A DNA stretch of 64,000 nt, taken from positions 184,999,122-185,063,121 of the forward strand of contig CP136069.1 of NCBI GenBank assembly GCA_032622095.1, read 5' to 3'. The position numbers and the translations under genes were made by a program. Positions 1 through 11,164 of this stretch are shown piece after piece; position 1 is the first letter of the stretch, and each line of letters starts with the position of its first letter. The DNA comes from Siphonodentalium dalli (taxonomy: Eukaryota; Mollusca; Scaphopoda; Gadilida; Siphonodentaliidae). Below the pieces are notes generated by a model that saw only the letters and a program-made list of their open reading frames with translations, had not been told where the DNA came from and did no database searches.

Positions 1-875
1 TTTTTTCTCTTAACATTTAAATTACACCTCAAAAACCTCATTTTGGGTTACAACCCCCGGGAGTGCCACAAGACATTTCTTTTGATATATGTGTACTTTT
101 ATATAAGAGATATTTATACCATAATTGGCTATGCTACTGTGTGTATAACACCTGTTTTGTAAATTTCATCTTTACACCCTACTCTGGGTATAATGATTCC
201 TACTATTGGTACAAATTTCTACTGTTGTGTATATGTTTCAACGGCACTTTATGTGTTAAAAGTTTATACCCATAGTAGAACGACCCGTCATTTGACCTCT
301 GGTGACCTCGCTGTCGAAATTTAGCCCATTTTTCGTCACGCCCGCTTCGCGAAGTAAATACACAATTTTTCCGACTCAAAACACACTGAAATGCGATAAG
401 TGGTCTAAACACAGAGATATATACTATCCAATTCCATTTACTGGGTTTACATGTCCAAAAATGACACATAAAGTTAGTTTAAAGATGTTTTATGCTAGGT
501 GCATGCATCGACAAATTACACGTTTTATACAGGTCGGCGATAGCTGTTGAAAATGTTAACAAAACAAACGCACGTGTTCGTCTGCCTTTCCGTGTTTAAA
601 GCGAACGACGGCTTACATTTTGAAAACAACGTATAGATTGTTAATGGTATCTGCAATGTGGGAAATCTGAATGTGTGTTCACATCAGCTGACAGATGCCC
701 AAGAAAGTGGCGGATCGCCGAATTTCCTAGAAATATGTATTACTACGCGTGACCCACATTCATGATAGCTTAACATATTTGGGTCACTCGGTGCACATAC
801 ATGTTAACAGTCACCAACAGAGTAGCAATACATTTACGAAGCGACCGAAGAATAATAATTATGGTATAAACAAAA
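1..875. other. Intergenic, no gene recognised
   Basis: This stretch holds only short open frames on both strands, with no recognisable domain, splice-flanked exon or clear repeat. It is treated as non-coding. Confidence 0.5.
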
Positions 876-1024
876 TACACCCATAGTAGCCGAGAATAAA
901 AAAAATTCACCACTCGTGGAATTGTGGTTTTAACTACTCGCCAAAGGCTCGTGGTTAGGCGAGTAGTTAAAACCACAATTCCACGAATGGTGAATTTTTT
1001 TTATTCTCGGATATTATGGGTGTA
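876..1024. mobile_element. Foldback MITE with TA flanks
   Basis: Two nearly perfect 67-bp inverted arms (876-942 and 958-1024) enclose a 15-bp loop, so the whole unit folds into one hairpin. Reading from inside the flanking TA dinucleotides (876-877 and 1023-1024), both ends begin CACCCATA. A TA target with long TIRs and no coding capacity fits a Tc1/mariner-type MITE or foldback element. The arms contain the block CCGAGAATAAA and its complement. The hairpin is read directly; the superfamily is inferred. Confidence 0.8.
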
Positions 1025-1177
1025 TTCTATATATATACTCTAGCAAATTTAAGAAAATACCGTCGCTACAATTTCTGGACAAATGGAATGCACAAAAACT
1101 ACAAATTTTCTGAAACTGTTTTCAAAAATAGTTTCAATTCCAAAAAGGGATCTTTTTAGAACAGGATGGAATTCAAA

Positions 1178-1192
1178 CCCCCCCCCCCCCCC
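1178..1192. repeat. Poly(C) run
   Basis: Fifteen consecutive C residues on the plus strand. The length should be treated with caution because homopolymers are error-prone. Confidence 0.9.
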
Positions 1193-1414
1193 GTGTTGAT
1201 TCAATCGAGATATAATATCAGATCAGGTGGTTAATACTACTAATGTATTATCCAAAAAAGAGGTTCATTGTATATTTGTATTGTTGGTGAAGGTCATAAC
1301 AGTATCGCCTTGCTGTACCAACGGCATATATAACAGCTACACAGAAACGAATCAACAGCTGCTGTACCAACGGCATAGCTAACAGCTACTCAAAAACGAA
1401 CCAACAGACATCTC

Positions 1415-1760
1415 ACCCATATAAAAATGTACCTGGGTAAATCTTGGTGTTTACCTAGGTATACCCCTGATGAACCCCGGTACATATAGGTTTTACCCTG
1501 GTTCCACCTAGGTCACACCCAGGTTACACCCAGGTAAATCAGGGCTTTATATAGATTTACCCTGGTGTTTTCTATATATGTTAGGTATAAACCCCAGTTT
1601 ACCCGGGTTTTTATGGATATAATTTAGAAAAACGCTGTCACACCCGGGTATTTAGACCCAGGTTATCCGGAGTATTTACACCCAGGTATTTACACCAGGT
1701 TTTCGCCCAGGTATTTACTACAGTGTTCACCCGGATATATACACCCGTGGTATTTTGTTA
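1415..1760. repeat. ACCTGGGT/ACCCAGGT-rich inverted-repeat element
   Basis: ACCCAGGT and its complement recur in both orientations. The left edge (CCCATATAAAAATGTACCTG, near 1417) is matched by an inverted edge near 1605-1622 (CCCGGGTTTTTATGGATAT). The same edge appears inverted at 11970-11990, at the end of the large array there, so the two loci belong to one dispersed family. No coding potential was seen. Confidence 0.6.
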
Positions 1761-1775
1761 AACTGTATAATCTGC

Positions 1776-2395
1776 ACTTGAAGTTACCTTATTAACCCGT
1801 TCTATATTACAGCATCATTGGCGTGTAGTTGCCTTATTAACCATTCTATATTAAAGCATTAATTGACACGTAGTTACCTTATTAACCCTTGATATAGTAA
1901 GTAACATTGGTGAGTAGTTACAGTATTAACACATTATATATTAAAGCATCATTGACATGAAGTTACCTTATTAACCCTTTCTGTATTAAAGCATCATTGA
2001 CGTGTAGTTACCCTATTAACCCTTTCTATATTATAGCATCAGTGACGGGTAGTTGCCTTATTAACTCTGTATATACCAAAGTATCATTGTCGTGTATAGT
2101 TACCTTATCCATTTATATACTAAGTACCATTGGCGAGTAGTTACCTTATTAACCCTTTCTATATTAAAGCATTAATTGACAGGTAGTTATCTTATTAACC
2201 CTTTATATACTTAATATTATTGGTGAGTAGTTGCATTATTAACCCTTTCTATATTAAATCGCCATTGACGGGTAGTTACCTTATTAACCATTTTGTATTA
2301 AAGCATCATTGACGTGTAGTTACCTTATTATAACCCTTTCTATATTAAAGCATCATTGACGTGTAGTTACCATATTAACCATTACCGGTATTTAA
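1776..2395. repeat. Minisatellite, ~45 bp x ~14
   Basis: The consensus starts GTAGTTACCTTATTAACCCT and continues with TTCTATATTAAAGCATCATT. AGTTACC or AGTTGCC anchors recur about every 43-48 bp from about 1780 to 2365, some 14 times, with substitutions and small indels. It is not coding. Confidence 0.85.
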
Positions 2396-3033
2396 TATTA
2401 AAGGGATACAAAATAAAGATATTTCTAATTATCAGTAAGAATTATTCTCTAAGTGATACTTATTATTTCAAATAAATGATAGCGTATACTATAGTAGACC
2501 ATATACCAACAGGAAAATATTAGTGAATACAATTATTGTGTTTCAAAATTCGTTTCGTTTCTGCAGCCAAATTACAATCTTAACTTTTAGTTACCGTTAC
2601 TTCGAAAAGAAGCGCTAAGAATTCCTTGTGGTATTTTGAGTTAATTTTGTCGCGAATCAACGCGAAATGACAGAAGGAAATGGTGTATTGGCTACAAACC
2701 GATAAACTGTGGACCTATATATAAGATTCGCCGATTTTGTCCGCATGGATGTGCGCAAATATCGAAAAAGACTGAATTTCATGTGACAAAAAATATCCCT
2801 ACATACCAGGAGGACGCGGCATTGAAACTTGGTACAACAGTTGTTACACGACAAAGAAAATTATCAACAAGTTCATGGTAACAATTGTTACAATTTACAA
2901 ATATTTAAGGATTAAACTAACCTTTGGTGGAAAACAGCAAACTAATGAAAATGATGAAACCCAGACTCAACATCAAGACTACATGTGCATGCATAAGTGA
3001 CGGTTCAATGATTTTGACTCCATCAGATGATAT
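2396..3033. other. Intergenic, nothing recognised
   Basis: A+T-rich sequence without a supported exon, repeat or RNA gene. The minus-strand open frame at 2657-2854 shows no domain or splice context. Confidence 0.4.
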
Positions 3034-3036
3034 TTA

Positions 3037-3425
3037 GGCGACCCCAATTTTTAAGTCTGGTTTACGATAATGTGGGGAGAAAAAAAAGTAGATGCAGGAC
3101 AGTGCAGGAGGGAAAAAAATAAAAATAAAAAAGATTGTCCCCCCAATTTATATCAAGTAAATCGTGGAATTTCACATAAATTTTACAAAAATTGTGAAAA
3201 AATGTTTTTGAATAAAATTCTGAACCAAACAAGACATATCTTGTCATGAAATACATGAAAATATGGATATGTAAATGATCGTAAGCAGAACCGGATGCGA
3301 CAACACATGAAAAAATCAGTACACATGTAAAATATTTTGGGAGAAAACAGTTTTATTTTTTTTCATGAAATGGACAAAAAGTTGTAGGAGGTGTTCGTAA
3401 ACCAGACTTAAACATTGGTGTCGCC
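3037..3425 (-). mobile_element. Harbinger-like MITE, copy 1
   Basis: A 389-bp non-coding element with TIRs of about 30 bp. The outer end reads GGCGACCCCAATTTTTAAGT and the other end is its inverse, ending in GTGTCGCC. It is flanked by TTA on both sides (3034-3036 and 3426-3428). A 3-bp TWA duplication with GGC-starting TIRs is typical of PIF/Harbinger MITEs. A related copy lies in the opposite orientation at 6402-6765. Confidence 0.8.
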
Positions 3426-3428
3426 TTA

Positions 3429-4617
3429 GGCTCATGTTAACACAGGTTCACATATTCTCAAAATAATTGTCTCCCTCAACCGTACTAGTATTTATATCTG
3501 ATAGAACCTCATTGAGACCATGTTGAAAATTACCATCAATGCAGTTCCAGTGTTGACGCAACGTGGTCGTGTTACTTCAAACCAGTTGAAATGTTCCTTA
3601 GCATGGTAATTCGTGAAAATAAAAGTCAATGCAACTTACTCTCGGGCTCCAAATAAAGGTGCAGGCCCAAATAATAGTTCAGGGGGGGAATTCCATTGAA
3701 AGTTAATAAAAGTACAGACCCAAATAATAGTGCAGGAGGAACTCTGAGCAAAACATCAACTGTGGTTAACCAAATAATTTTTATAGATGGTATGTAGTAC
3801 AGGTACATGTACATGTATGTATCATGTGGTGTTTTGGTATGCCACATACTTGAATATGTACTAGTAATGTTTGCAACAGCGATGTTGTCGATTAATCAAA
3901 ATACCGTAAATACTATGAGGCATTGCAGCGGTGAGCGGCATTGTAATTGAATGTGGTTGAACAGTCAAATACCGGTGGTCAATCTTGTTGCGGGGTGGGG
4001 TCATTTAATTAGGACATAGCTATATTTATGTTAAACTAGTCTCTTGTGTAGTTTGGGTTACTATTAATAAGATATTTTAGTGAATGTTTGGAATGTATGG
4101 TAGCATTCTTACTAGTACCTGGATAAACATATGCCATGCACAACGCTGGTCATCATATCATCACCACTGCGGGCAATAAACCCCGGCGGGCATCAGTAAA
4201 CCGCTCATCGGGCTATACAAATTAGAGTTTTCCATACTAGGGTTAGTCTAATCAGTTAAAATTAGTCAATTTAGAGGTTATACCAACCAGTGGAAGACGT
4301 ACATGTATATTCAGATATCTATCAGTTTTCGAGAAAAACCCATCTTAGTCGAGCAGACTTAGAATATCGGGGTAAACTTAAATTTCATTCAGCAAAACTT
4401 TCACGGCAGAATAAAAAAATAGTACATTATAATCACTTACAGTATATGTACATGTAGCCCATGTGCAGTGCTAAGCTATATACTACCAAAACTTTTGGTC
4501 GGTTTCTCGATGCCTGACACTTGTAAACGCTTGAACGGGTATATAGTACATGTATGTGAATTAAATATCTTATTAGTGACACAACACTTCACAAGAGGCT
4601 AGACATACATTTGTAAC
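3429..4617. other. Intergenic, nothing recognised
   Basis: No exon-like or domain-bearing frame was found. ACATGTACATGTA-type motifs begin to be frequent here (for example near 3800-3820). Confidence 0.4.
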
Positions 4618-4619
4618 TA

Positions 4620-4774
4620 CAGTAATGCTCTAATTAATCGACTCACAGCAGAATTATGGGTAACTCGGGGAGAGCTTTCCGATGAATGACAACAAGCCAT
4701 ATTTCCGACTAAATCCTGAAAAGTTACACATAATTCTGCTGTGGTTAAGGGGTCAATTACTTAGGACATTACTG
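4620..4774. mobile_element. Small TA-flanked TIR element (MITE)
   Basis: A 155-bp element whose ends are inverted copies: CAGTAATG at the left and CATTACTG at the right. The inner arm CACAGCAGAATTATG at 4644 pairs with 4723-4743. TA dinucleotides flank both sides (4618-4619 and 4775-4776), fitting Tc1/mariner-type target choice. A partial relative of the left end lies near 5690-5712. No coding capacity. Confidence 0.75.
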
Positions 4775-5280
4775 TACCTGTGTTAGTGCACATCAAATTG
4801 ATTTGTTGTATTTCCTCTTGTAATTTGTCTTTGAATGTGTTCGCCATTTCGATGGACTACATGTACTGACATCAATGACTGAAATGAGTCAAAATTTAGC
4901 AGTGCATTATATATGTAGCAGTGCATTATATATGTAGATAAACATAATTAAATAGCATCCAAATTCCAAATGACCATAAATGATAAAACAAACTTTATTG
5001 AGCACATTTTTAATACTAGTAATTACAGCTACAATGAAAGCATACAGTTTGAGCTTCTTTATAATACCACTGAGTTAGGTGATGTTTTGATATTTTGGTT
5101 TGGGCACCTACATGTAATAAAAATTCTAAGTTTGGTAAAACTGTCTGTATACAAAGTTTATCTGACCGTGATGAATAAAACTTATAAATGGGATCATATA
5201 CATGTATGTTAGATATCATTACATGATTATTTGAAAACACGTATCCGTATGGGAAACAAACTATTTTACCACTGGCCAAG

Positions 5281-5396
5281 TGGTCCTGCTAATATGCTAT
5301 TATGCTGGTGGTCCTGCTGAATTGCTATGATGCGGGTAGCGCAATTCATAGCAATTCAGCAGGACCCAACCGCATATCATAGCACATTAGCAGGAA
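5281..5396. repeat. Nested inverted repeat (order U-U-U'-U')
   Basis: A unit starting GGTCCTGCT and ending near GCTATGATGC occurs twice in direct orientation (5281 and 5311) and twice inverted (5347 and 5372), so the segment is a palindrome whose arms are themselves tandem duplications. A lone copy of the unit lies at about 12801-12830 inside the EGF gene intron. It could be a foldback element; no target-site duplication was identified. Confidence 0.75.
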
Positions 5397-5399
5397 CAC

Positions 5400-6398
5400 T
5401 TGAACAGGGGTATATTTACAGTGTCAAATCGAATGGGCATCTTTTAACAATATTTTTTAACAATTTCCTAGAAGTGTTTGAAAATTGAGAACTGAATTTA
5501 TATTTGTGTTTATGAGGTTTCGATTGAAAAATTTCTAACTTAGCTCATCAGGATTAATAGACTACCGGTATGTTTGGTATATTTTTCTGTAATCGACACC
5601 TGCTGACGTGGGGAAATATCATCCATTTTCGCACAGCTATATTCTCTTTCTCAACAAAGTCCATAGAACATACATGTAAAATTACAGCTATGCTTTAATT
5701 AATCAACTCGCCTTATAAAGGTTGACATCGGGTATTACTGCAGTATTCAGGTGTGTTCATGCGATCAAACACAGTCAGTTATACCGCTGCAGAATGTGGT
5801 CCACCTCACATTTGCAGTTAGGTTGTATTTTTCATGCGATGTTTAAATGAATTTGTTTTTTAAGTTGACATTGTAACCACACCAGAATTTGTTTTTATTG
5901 TTTCAAAATGTCTAGACAGAATTCAGAATTTCTGTGGTAAAACAATTAACTTGGTTATCACAGTTAACACATATTACTGTGGTAAGATTACTAGCGGATA
6001 CCGCATGTCAACAGGGACTGCATGCTCTAATTATTATCAGGTTTAACATGTTTATACTGGATACAGTTCATCGAGACTTAATAGTGGCCCAGAAAAATTT
6101 GACGAGCCGACGGTCTCAGACCAAATTGCAGATGAAGATGGATAACTCTAAAATCAAGAGGCTTTGCGTTGATAATGAGGCCAAACTTCGTCGAACAGCA
6201 TGTTGATAAATATAACGTATCAGGCAATTTTATACTATACATGTAGTTGACAGTGGTTAGCATTATTTTTGGGCAATTAATCGATTCTGATAACTGAAGC
6301 ATCATTTCTAAAAAAAATGTTGTTGGAATCTGATTATATGGGGACCATCGAATCTGATTGAGCACCTTTAATAGTTAACTATATGAGTTAAATACACA
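5400..6398. other. Intergenic
   Basis: The open frames at 5934-6206 (+) and 6078-6365 (-) overlap on opposite strands and show no domain. A fragment near 5690 resembles the end of the MITE at 4620. Nothing else was recognised. Confidence 0.4.
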
Positions 6399-6401
6399 TA
6401 A

Positions 6402-6765
6402 GGCGACACCAATTTTTAAGTCCGGTTTACGAACACCTCCTACAACTTTTTTTCCATTTCATGAACCCAAAGAATTTACACGCATACTGATTTTCATGTG
6501 CTGTCACATCCGGTTCTGCTTATGATCATTTACAGATCCATATTTTCATGTATTTCATGACAAGAAATGTCTTGTTTGGTTCAGAATTTCATTCGAAATT
6601 TTTTTTTTCACAATTTTTGTCAAATTTATGTAAAATTTCAAGATTTACTTGATATAAATTGGGGGGACATTTTTTTAATTTTTATTTTTTTCCTACTGTA
6701 TCTACTTTTTTTCTCCCCACATCAGCCCACATGTTCGTAAACCAGACTTAAAAATTGGTGTCGCC
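6402..6765 (+). mobile_element. Harbinger-like MITE, copy 2
   Basis: A 364-bp relative of the element at 3037-3425, in the opposite orientation. The ends are GGCGACACCAATTTTTAAGT and its inverse, flanked by TAA on both sides (6399-6401 and 6766-6768). The internal sequence, including the stretch around TTGTTTGGTTCAGAATTTCA, aligns to the reverse complement of copy 1. It is non-coding and non-autonomous. Confidence 0.8.
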
Positions 6766-6768
6766 TAA

Positions 6769-7319
6769 TAGACTTTTAAACTTTGAAAATTGCAGGTTTT
6801 GCTCTAAATTTACACATTCCCATCTTTAAAAATTATTTTATTTCCTGTATCGCAATACACATGATATCATGATATGCGTATCATTGATAGTGTATCCCAA
6901 TACAATGCATGAATTCGCTATGAATCATTACAGTCCCACAAAAATGGGAACTGCAGTTATCTCTCAGTGATTTTAACTCAATAACCACATAGTAAATTGG
7001 AAGTTTTCCATGGAAATGTGTGTTGTCGATTAGTCTACTTCGACTTGATTTTTTACTATGAAAAACCCAAGCCATTTCAACACTAATGCAGTATCTGCTG
7101 GTATTCAATCTTACTGCAGTCATATTTTTGTTGTAACCAAGTGAATTACTGCAGTGTTTCAACCACGGTAAACCGCATTAATTTTTCTCATGACCGCCTT
7201 TCAGCCAGATCATTCTTTACAGTACTTACCATGTACATGTACGATATGTTCTATTTGGGGATAGACCATGATATGTCACTTTGTGGGTTTAGTTTATAGA
7301 ATTGGTGCAGTTGCACACT
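6769..7319. other. Intergenic
   Basis: No supported gene. The minus-strand frame at 6881-7162 has no domain, Cys pattern or splice context. Confidence 0.4.
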
Positions 7320-8585
7320 GCATCACTGCCTAACTCATTGCAAATGGAGGTCTCTTAATACATTTACATGTGTATAGTTTCTCAGTGCAATTTGGCTTTT
7401 TGGATGAAAACCAAAACTCGATAAGTCCATACAATGGGGACAATTTGATTGAAATTTAAAGCAGAAATATAGCTTGGAGCAATTCATAGGGTCACAGAAC
7501 CATTACCGCAATTATGTACATTATTGCATGTACCTCAATCATATTTATGATGATTCAATGACAGTGCGTTAGACCGAGTGGTCATTACTAGTAGTCCGAT
7601 GGGTTCGATTGTCAAGAAGTTCAATGTTTGAGGGTTCAATAGTCCAAAGGTTCAATGGTAACCGGATTGAGAGTATCGATTACTGTAGTACAAAGTTATT
7701 TACTTGAGACATAACATGTATTGTCGATACACATGTACACAATGAATGTTTTATCCAATTGATATTTTATGAATACATCTACTCACAAGCACCTGGTGAA
7801 AAATACAATAATACCAATATGGACTATACCAGTGACTGGTATACTCACCGTATAGTCTATATTGGTATTTCAGTTTTTTTCCCCAGGGGCCTGTGTATGT
7901 AGATGTACTCATAGATGCTTTGGGGGAGATATTTTGTGTATAATTGGGTGTCTACTATGTTACCTACATGTAACTGTCACTATAAACTGGGCATGAATAT
8001 TACAACTTGGGAGACTATTATTATTGCGGCCTCATTGCAAATGGGGGCCTCTTGGACGGTACATGTGTATGGTTCTTCGTTGCAATTTGGATAATAACAA
8101 AAAATCAGTGTCGATACAATTGGAACAATTTAAAGGACATTTACTAGTAAAGCAGAAAAATTACTTGGACCAATTCCTGAGGTCACATAACCATTAACTC
8201 AATCGTGTACATGTAGTTCGATGGGTTCGATTGTCAGGAAGTTCAATAGTTTGAGGGTTCAAATGGTCCAAGGTTCAATAGATGGTACATAGGTTTGAAA
8301 GAATCGATTGTGTTTTACAACACATTAATTTAGTCAGTTATATACATGTATGGTAATAGTATTACCCTCTTACAAAATAAATTACCCGAGAAATAACATG
8401 TACCGGTATTACCCATGAAAATATACACAAATTAATGCAATATTTATGCAATTTATAGTTTACACATACATGTACTGATGCTTTGGGGGAGATATTTTGT
8501 GTGTAAATGGGTGGCTATAATTAGACCTAACATGACTGTCTCGCTATAAACTGGGCATGAAGATTACAAATTTTGAGACAATGTA
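7320..8585. repeat. Diverged direct duplication (~600 bp)
   Basis: Sequence at about 7330-7990 reappears diverged at about 8032-8585. Shared landmarks are CATTGCAAATGG, GGTTCGATTGTCA, GATGCTTTGGGGGAGATATT and TATAAACTGGGCATGAA, in the same order. A small inverted repeat (AATACCAATATGGACTATA, near 7809, pairing with 7851-7869) lies only in the first copy. Non-coding. Confidence 0.75.
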
Positions 8586-8974
8586 CACTCTATAATAACC
8601 AAACACCCAGGTTATCAGACTCTCGGACTAATGCACAGTACTCATGATTTCCGCTTGGATCTCACATATTTGAAAATAAAAAAAATTGTTAGGTGAATCA
8701 GCTACATGTACTTGTACAGGTACATGTACTTGTAAATGAAGTAATTTGAAAACATTGATGCACAATTTTCAGGTGGCATGCATGATTCATACCCCTCTGC
8801 TAATTTGGTAGTCGTGATTCGTTTGCGCAGTTTAACCGGTATTCCGGTATTCAGGATTCAACAAAATGGCTGGTTCGCAGCTTTTCTAGCACAAAATTAA
8901 TTTTGTTTTACTATTTTCCAGCCCAAATGACATTTATGATGTAATTGTAGCCAGTGTCGGTCCGTATGTCTGTC

Positions 8975-9530
8975 CGGAAATGGTTTCCAGATGATAACTT
9001 TAGTTTCGGTTATTAGATCAAAAGAAAATTTGGTATGTGAGTTTATCAGACCAAAATAAAGATCAAGTTCCAATATGGGTTTGCTCTGCCCATTTTTGCG
9101 AGAGTTATGGCCCTTTTTTTTACTTAGAATTTTGTAATTTTCTGGTTTCCGGATGATAACTTCAGTTTGTGTGATCATATCTGAAACAAATGTGGTAAGT
9201 AAGTTTATCAGACCAAAATACAGGTCAAGTTTCGAATATGGGTGTGCTCCGCCCATTTTTGCGAGAGTTATGGCCCTTTTTTTACTTAGAATTTTGTAAT
9301 TTTCTGGTTTCCGGATGATAACTTCAGTTTATGTGATCATATCTGAACCAAATTTGGTATGTGAGTTTATCACCCCTATTAACAGGTCAAGTTCGAATAT
9401 GGGTTTACTCCGCCCATATTTGCGAGAGTTATGGCCCTTTTCCGACTTAGAATCGTGTTAATTTCTGGTTTCCGGTTCATAATTTTAGTTTGTGTGATCA
9501 TATCTGAATCAAATTAAGTATGATAGTTTA
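8975..9530. repeat. Tandem repeat, ~170 bp x ~3.3
   Basis: Three consecutive units each contain TTTCTGGTTTCCGGATGATA, then GTTTATCA, then GCGAGAGTTATGGCCCTTTT. The period is about 170 bp. The open frame on the minus strand here reflects the repeat, not a gene. Repeats with a GCGAGAGTTATGGCCC core are, from general knowledge, common in marine invertebrate genomes. Confidence 0.8.
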
Positions 9531-11160
9531 TTATTCACCATTTCACGTGACACTGGTTGGATTGTTCTGAAATGTAGTATCGGATTTAGGGTCCTTGATA
9601 TTTTTTTCAGACAAGCTGATGCCCCAATGAAGCCACTTTTTCGGGGGACACTGGCCGGGCGTCCTTTTATTCAATCTATTATCTATAGGTATGTAGAAGT
9701 TATGGATACAACTTCAGCAAATACTAGTATATGTATATGAAAACTATATTATTAGTGTAATATTAGTTTTCATTCAATATTTCCTTACTTGTAACTGGTA
9801 CGCATGATTCAACCTTTTACATTAACTGGTATTGGGGCCAGGGAGGTGACGGGTGGTGACACCTTCCATACTGGTGTATTCAAAATTGTAAGTGGCCTTT
9901 ATGAGGGTGTTACCCCTACTCTCACCCATGAATACTGAATACCAGTTCACAGTTTTCTCACATTTGCTGAAATAGTATCCAAAACATCAACATATCAAGA
10001 GGTATTAGACTGAATTAGATAAAAAATATATCACTTGGGTCTGTTTAGGCTGGAAAATACTCAAAATTTGTATAATTTTCTGCTACCGGTATTATATCTG
10101 CATACTAGCCTTTTTGCTGAATCATGAATGCCGGTTATATTACCGTGTGAAATCCTGGTACCAGATAACATTGGGTATGTATATAGCATACCACCTGAAA
10201 ATGGCCTGAATATCGCATACCAAAGCGAGGTGGGGGTGTGTGTGACACCCTCCTTGATCATAGTCTGTATTCTACAGGGTATGTTAACTTTTTCGAGTTG
10301 GTGCAATTAATGTGATTGTTTAAACTCTACTATCTGAAATCTATTTTTTATAGCATATTTTGCTATCTGATCAATTGCTAATGATATAAAAAAGGATAAA
10401 GATGGTGTGTCTCTTTCCCAAATGTTCTGCTTACATGAACATTTGGGGGTTTATGAGTCAAATAATAATAGGCAACATGTCATTCTAACACTAAGAAATG
10501 ATGTGTTCTTATGAACCAGGACAAAATATGACTATTTCTGGAGCATTACAGCACACTATTACAAATATATATTTGTAAGCAGTGAGATAATGACAGGAAA
10601 CATGTCCTTAGACTAAGAAATAATTGTTTGGTGTCTATTTCACATCACAGCTCATGTGTATACTCACATTAGTTTATGTCATTCAAAGGGAGAAACCCAT
10701 TTAGAAAGTTTAAATGAGACAAAACTACCTCACTGTAGATGTAGTTGCAAGGTACAACATGTACATGTATGCTGGTAAATGACATTGGAACTAAAATAAT
10801 GATTTTGTGTCCACCGGTATGTCATGTACCGGTATACATTGCAACTACATGTACATGTAACTTGCCTAACATACCATATACATGTATGCAGAGGGAATTT
10901 GCAAGTGTTTTTAATCAAAATTTTAACCCAACTCTTGTTGTCAGTAAGTTTTAACCCATGCAGTTTAATGAGTTTATATATTTATGTATTACATGTGTTT
11001 CTATACATGTATTTTATCTTTAGTTAGTTTGTTGTCCTTGAATAAACTTGTATTGCTGCACAATCAGTTTCCTTAATGTTCTATTATACTAAAACAACTC
11101 CATTGATAACAATACTCCCGCATCCCATCCAAATATACTTCATTGCCATCCTCATCATTT
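9531..11160. other. Intergenic upstream of the EGF gene
   Basis: Overlapping short frames (10061-10310 and 10730-11027) fall on both strands and look random. ACATGTA and ACCGGTA motifs are frequent. No signal-peptide exon for the EGF gene could be identified. Confidence 0.4.
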
Positions 11161-11164
11161 CACT

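Noticed and set aside
8897-9256. Minus-strand frame of 119 codons with internal repeats
   Set aside because: Matches the ~170-bp tandem repeat, and homologous units carry stops.
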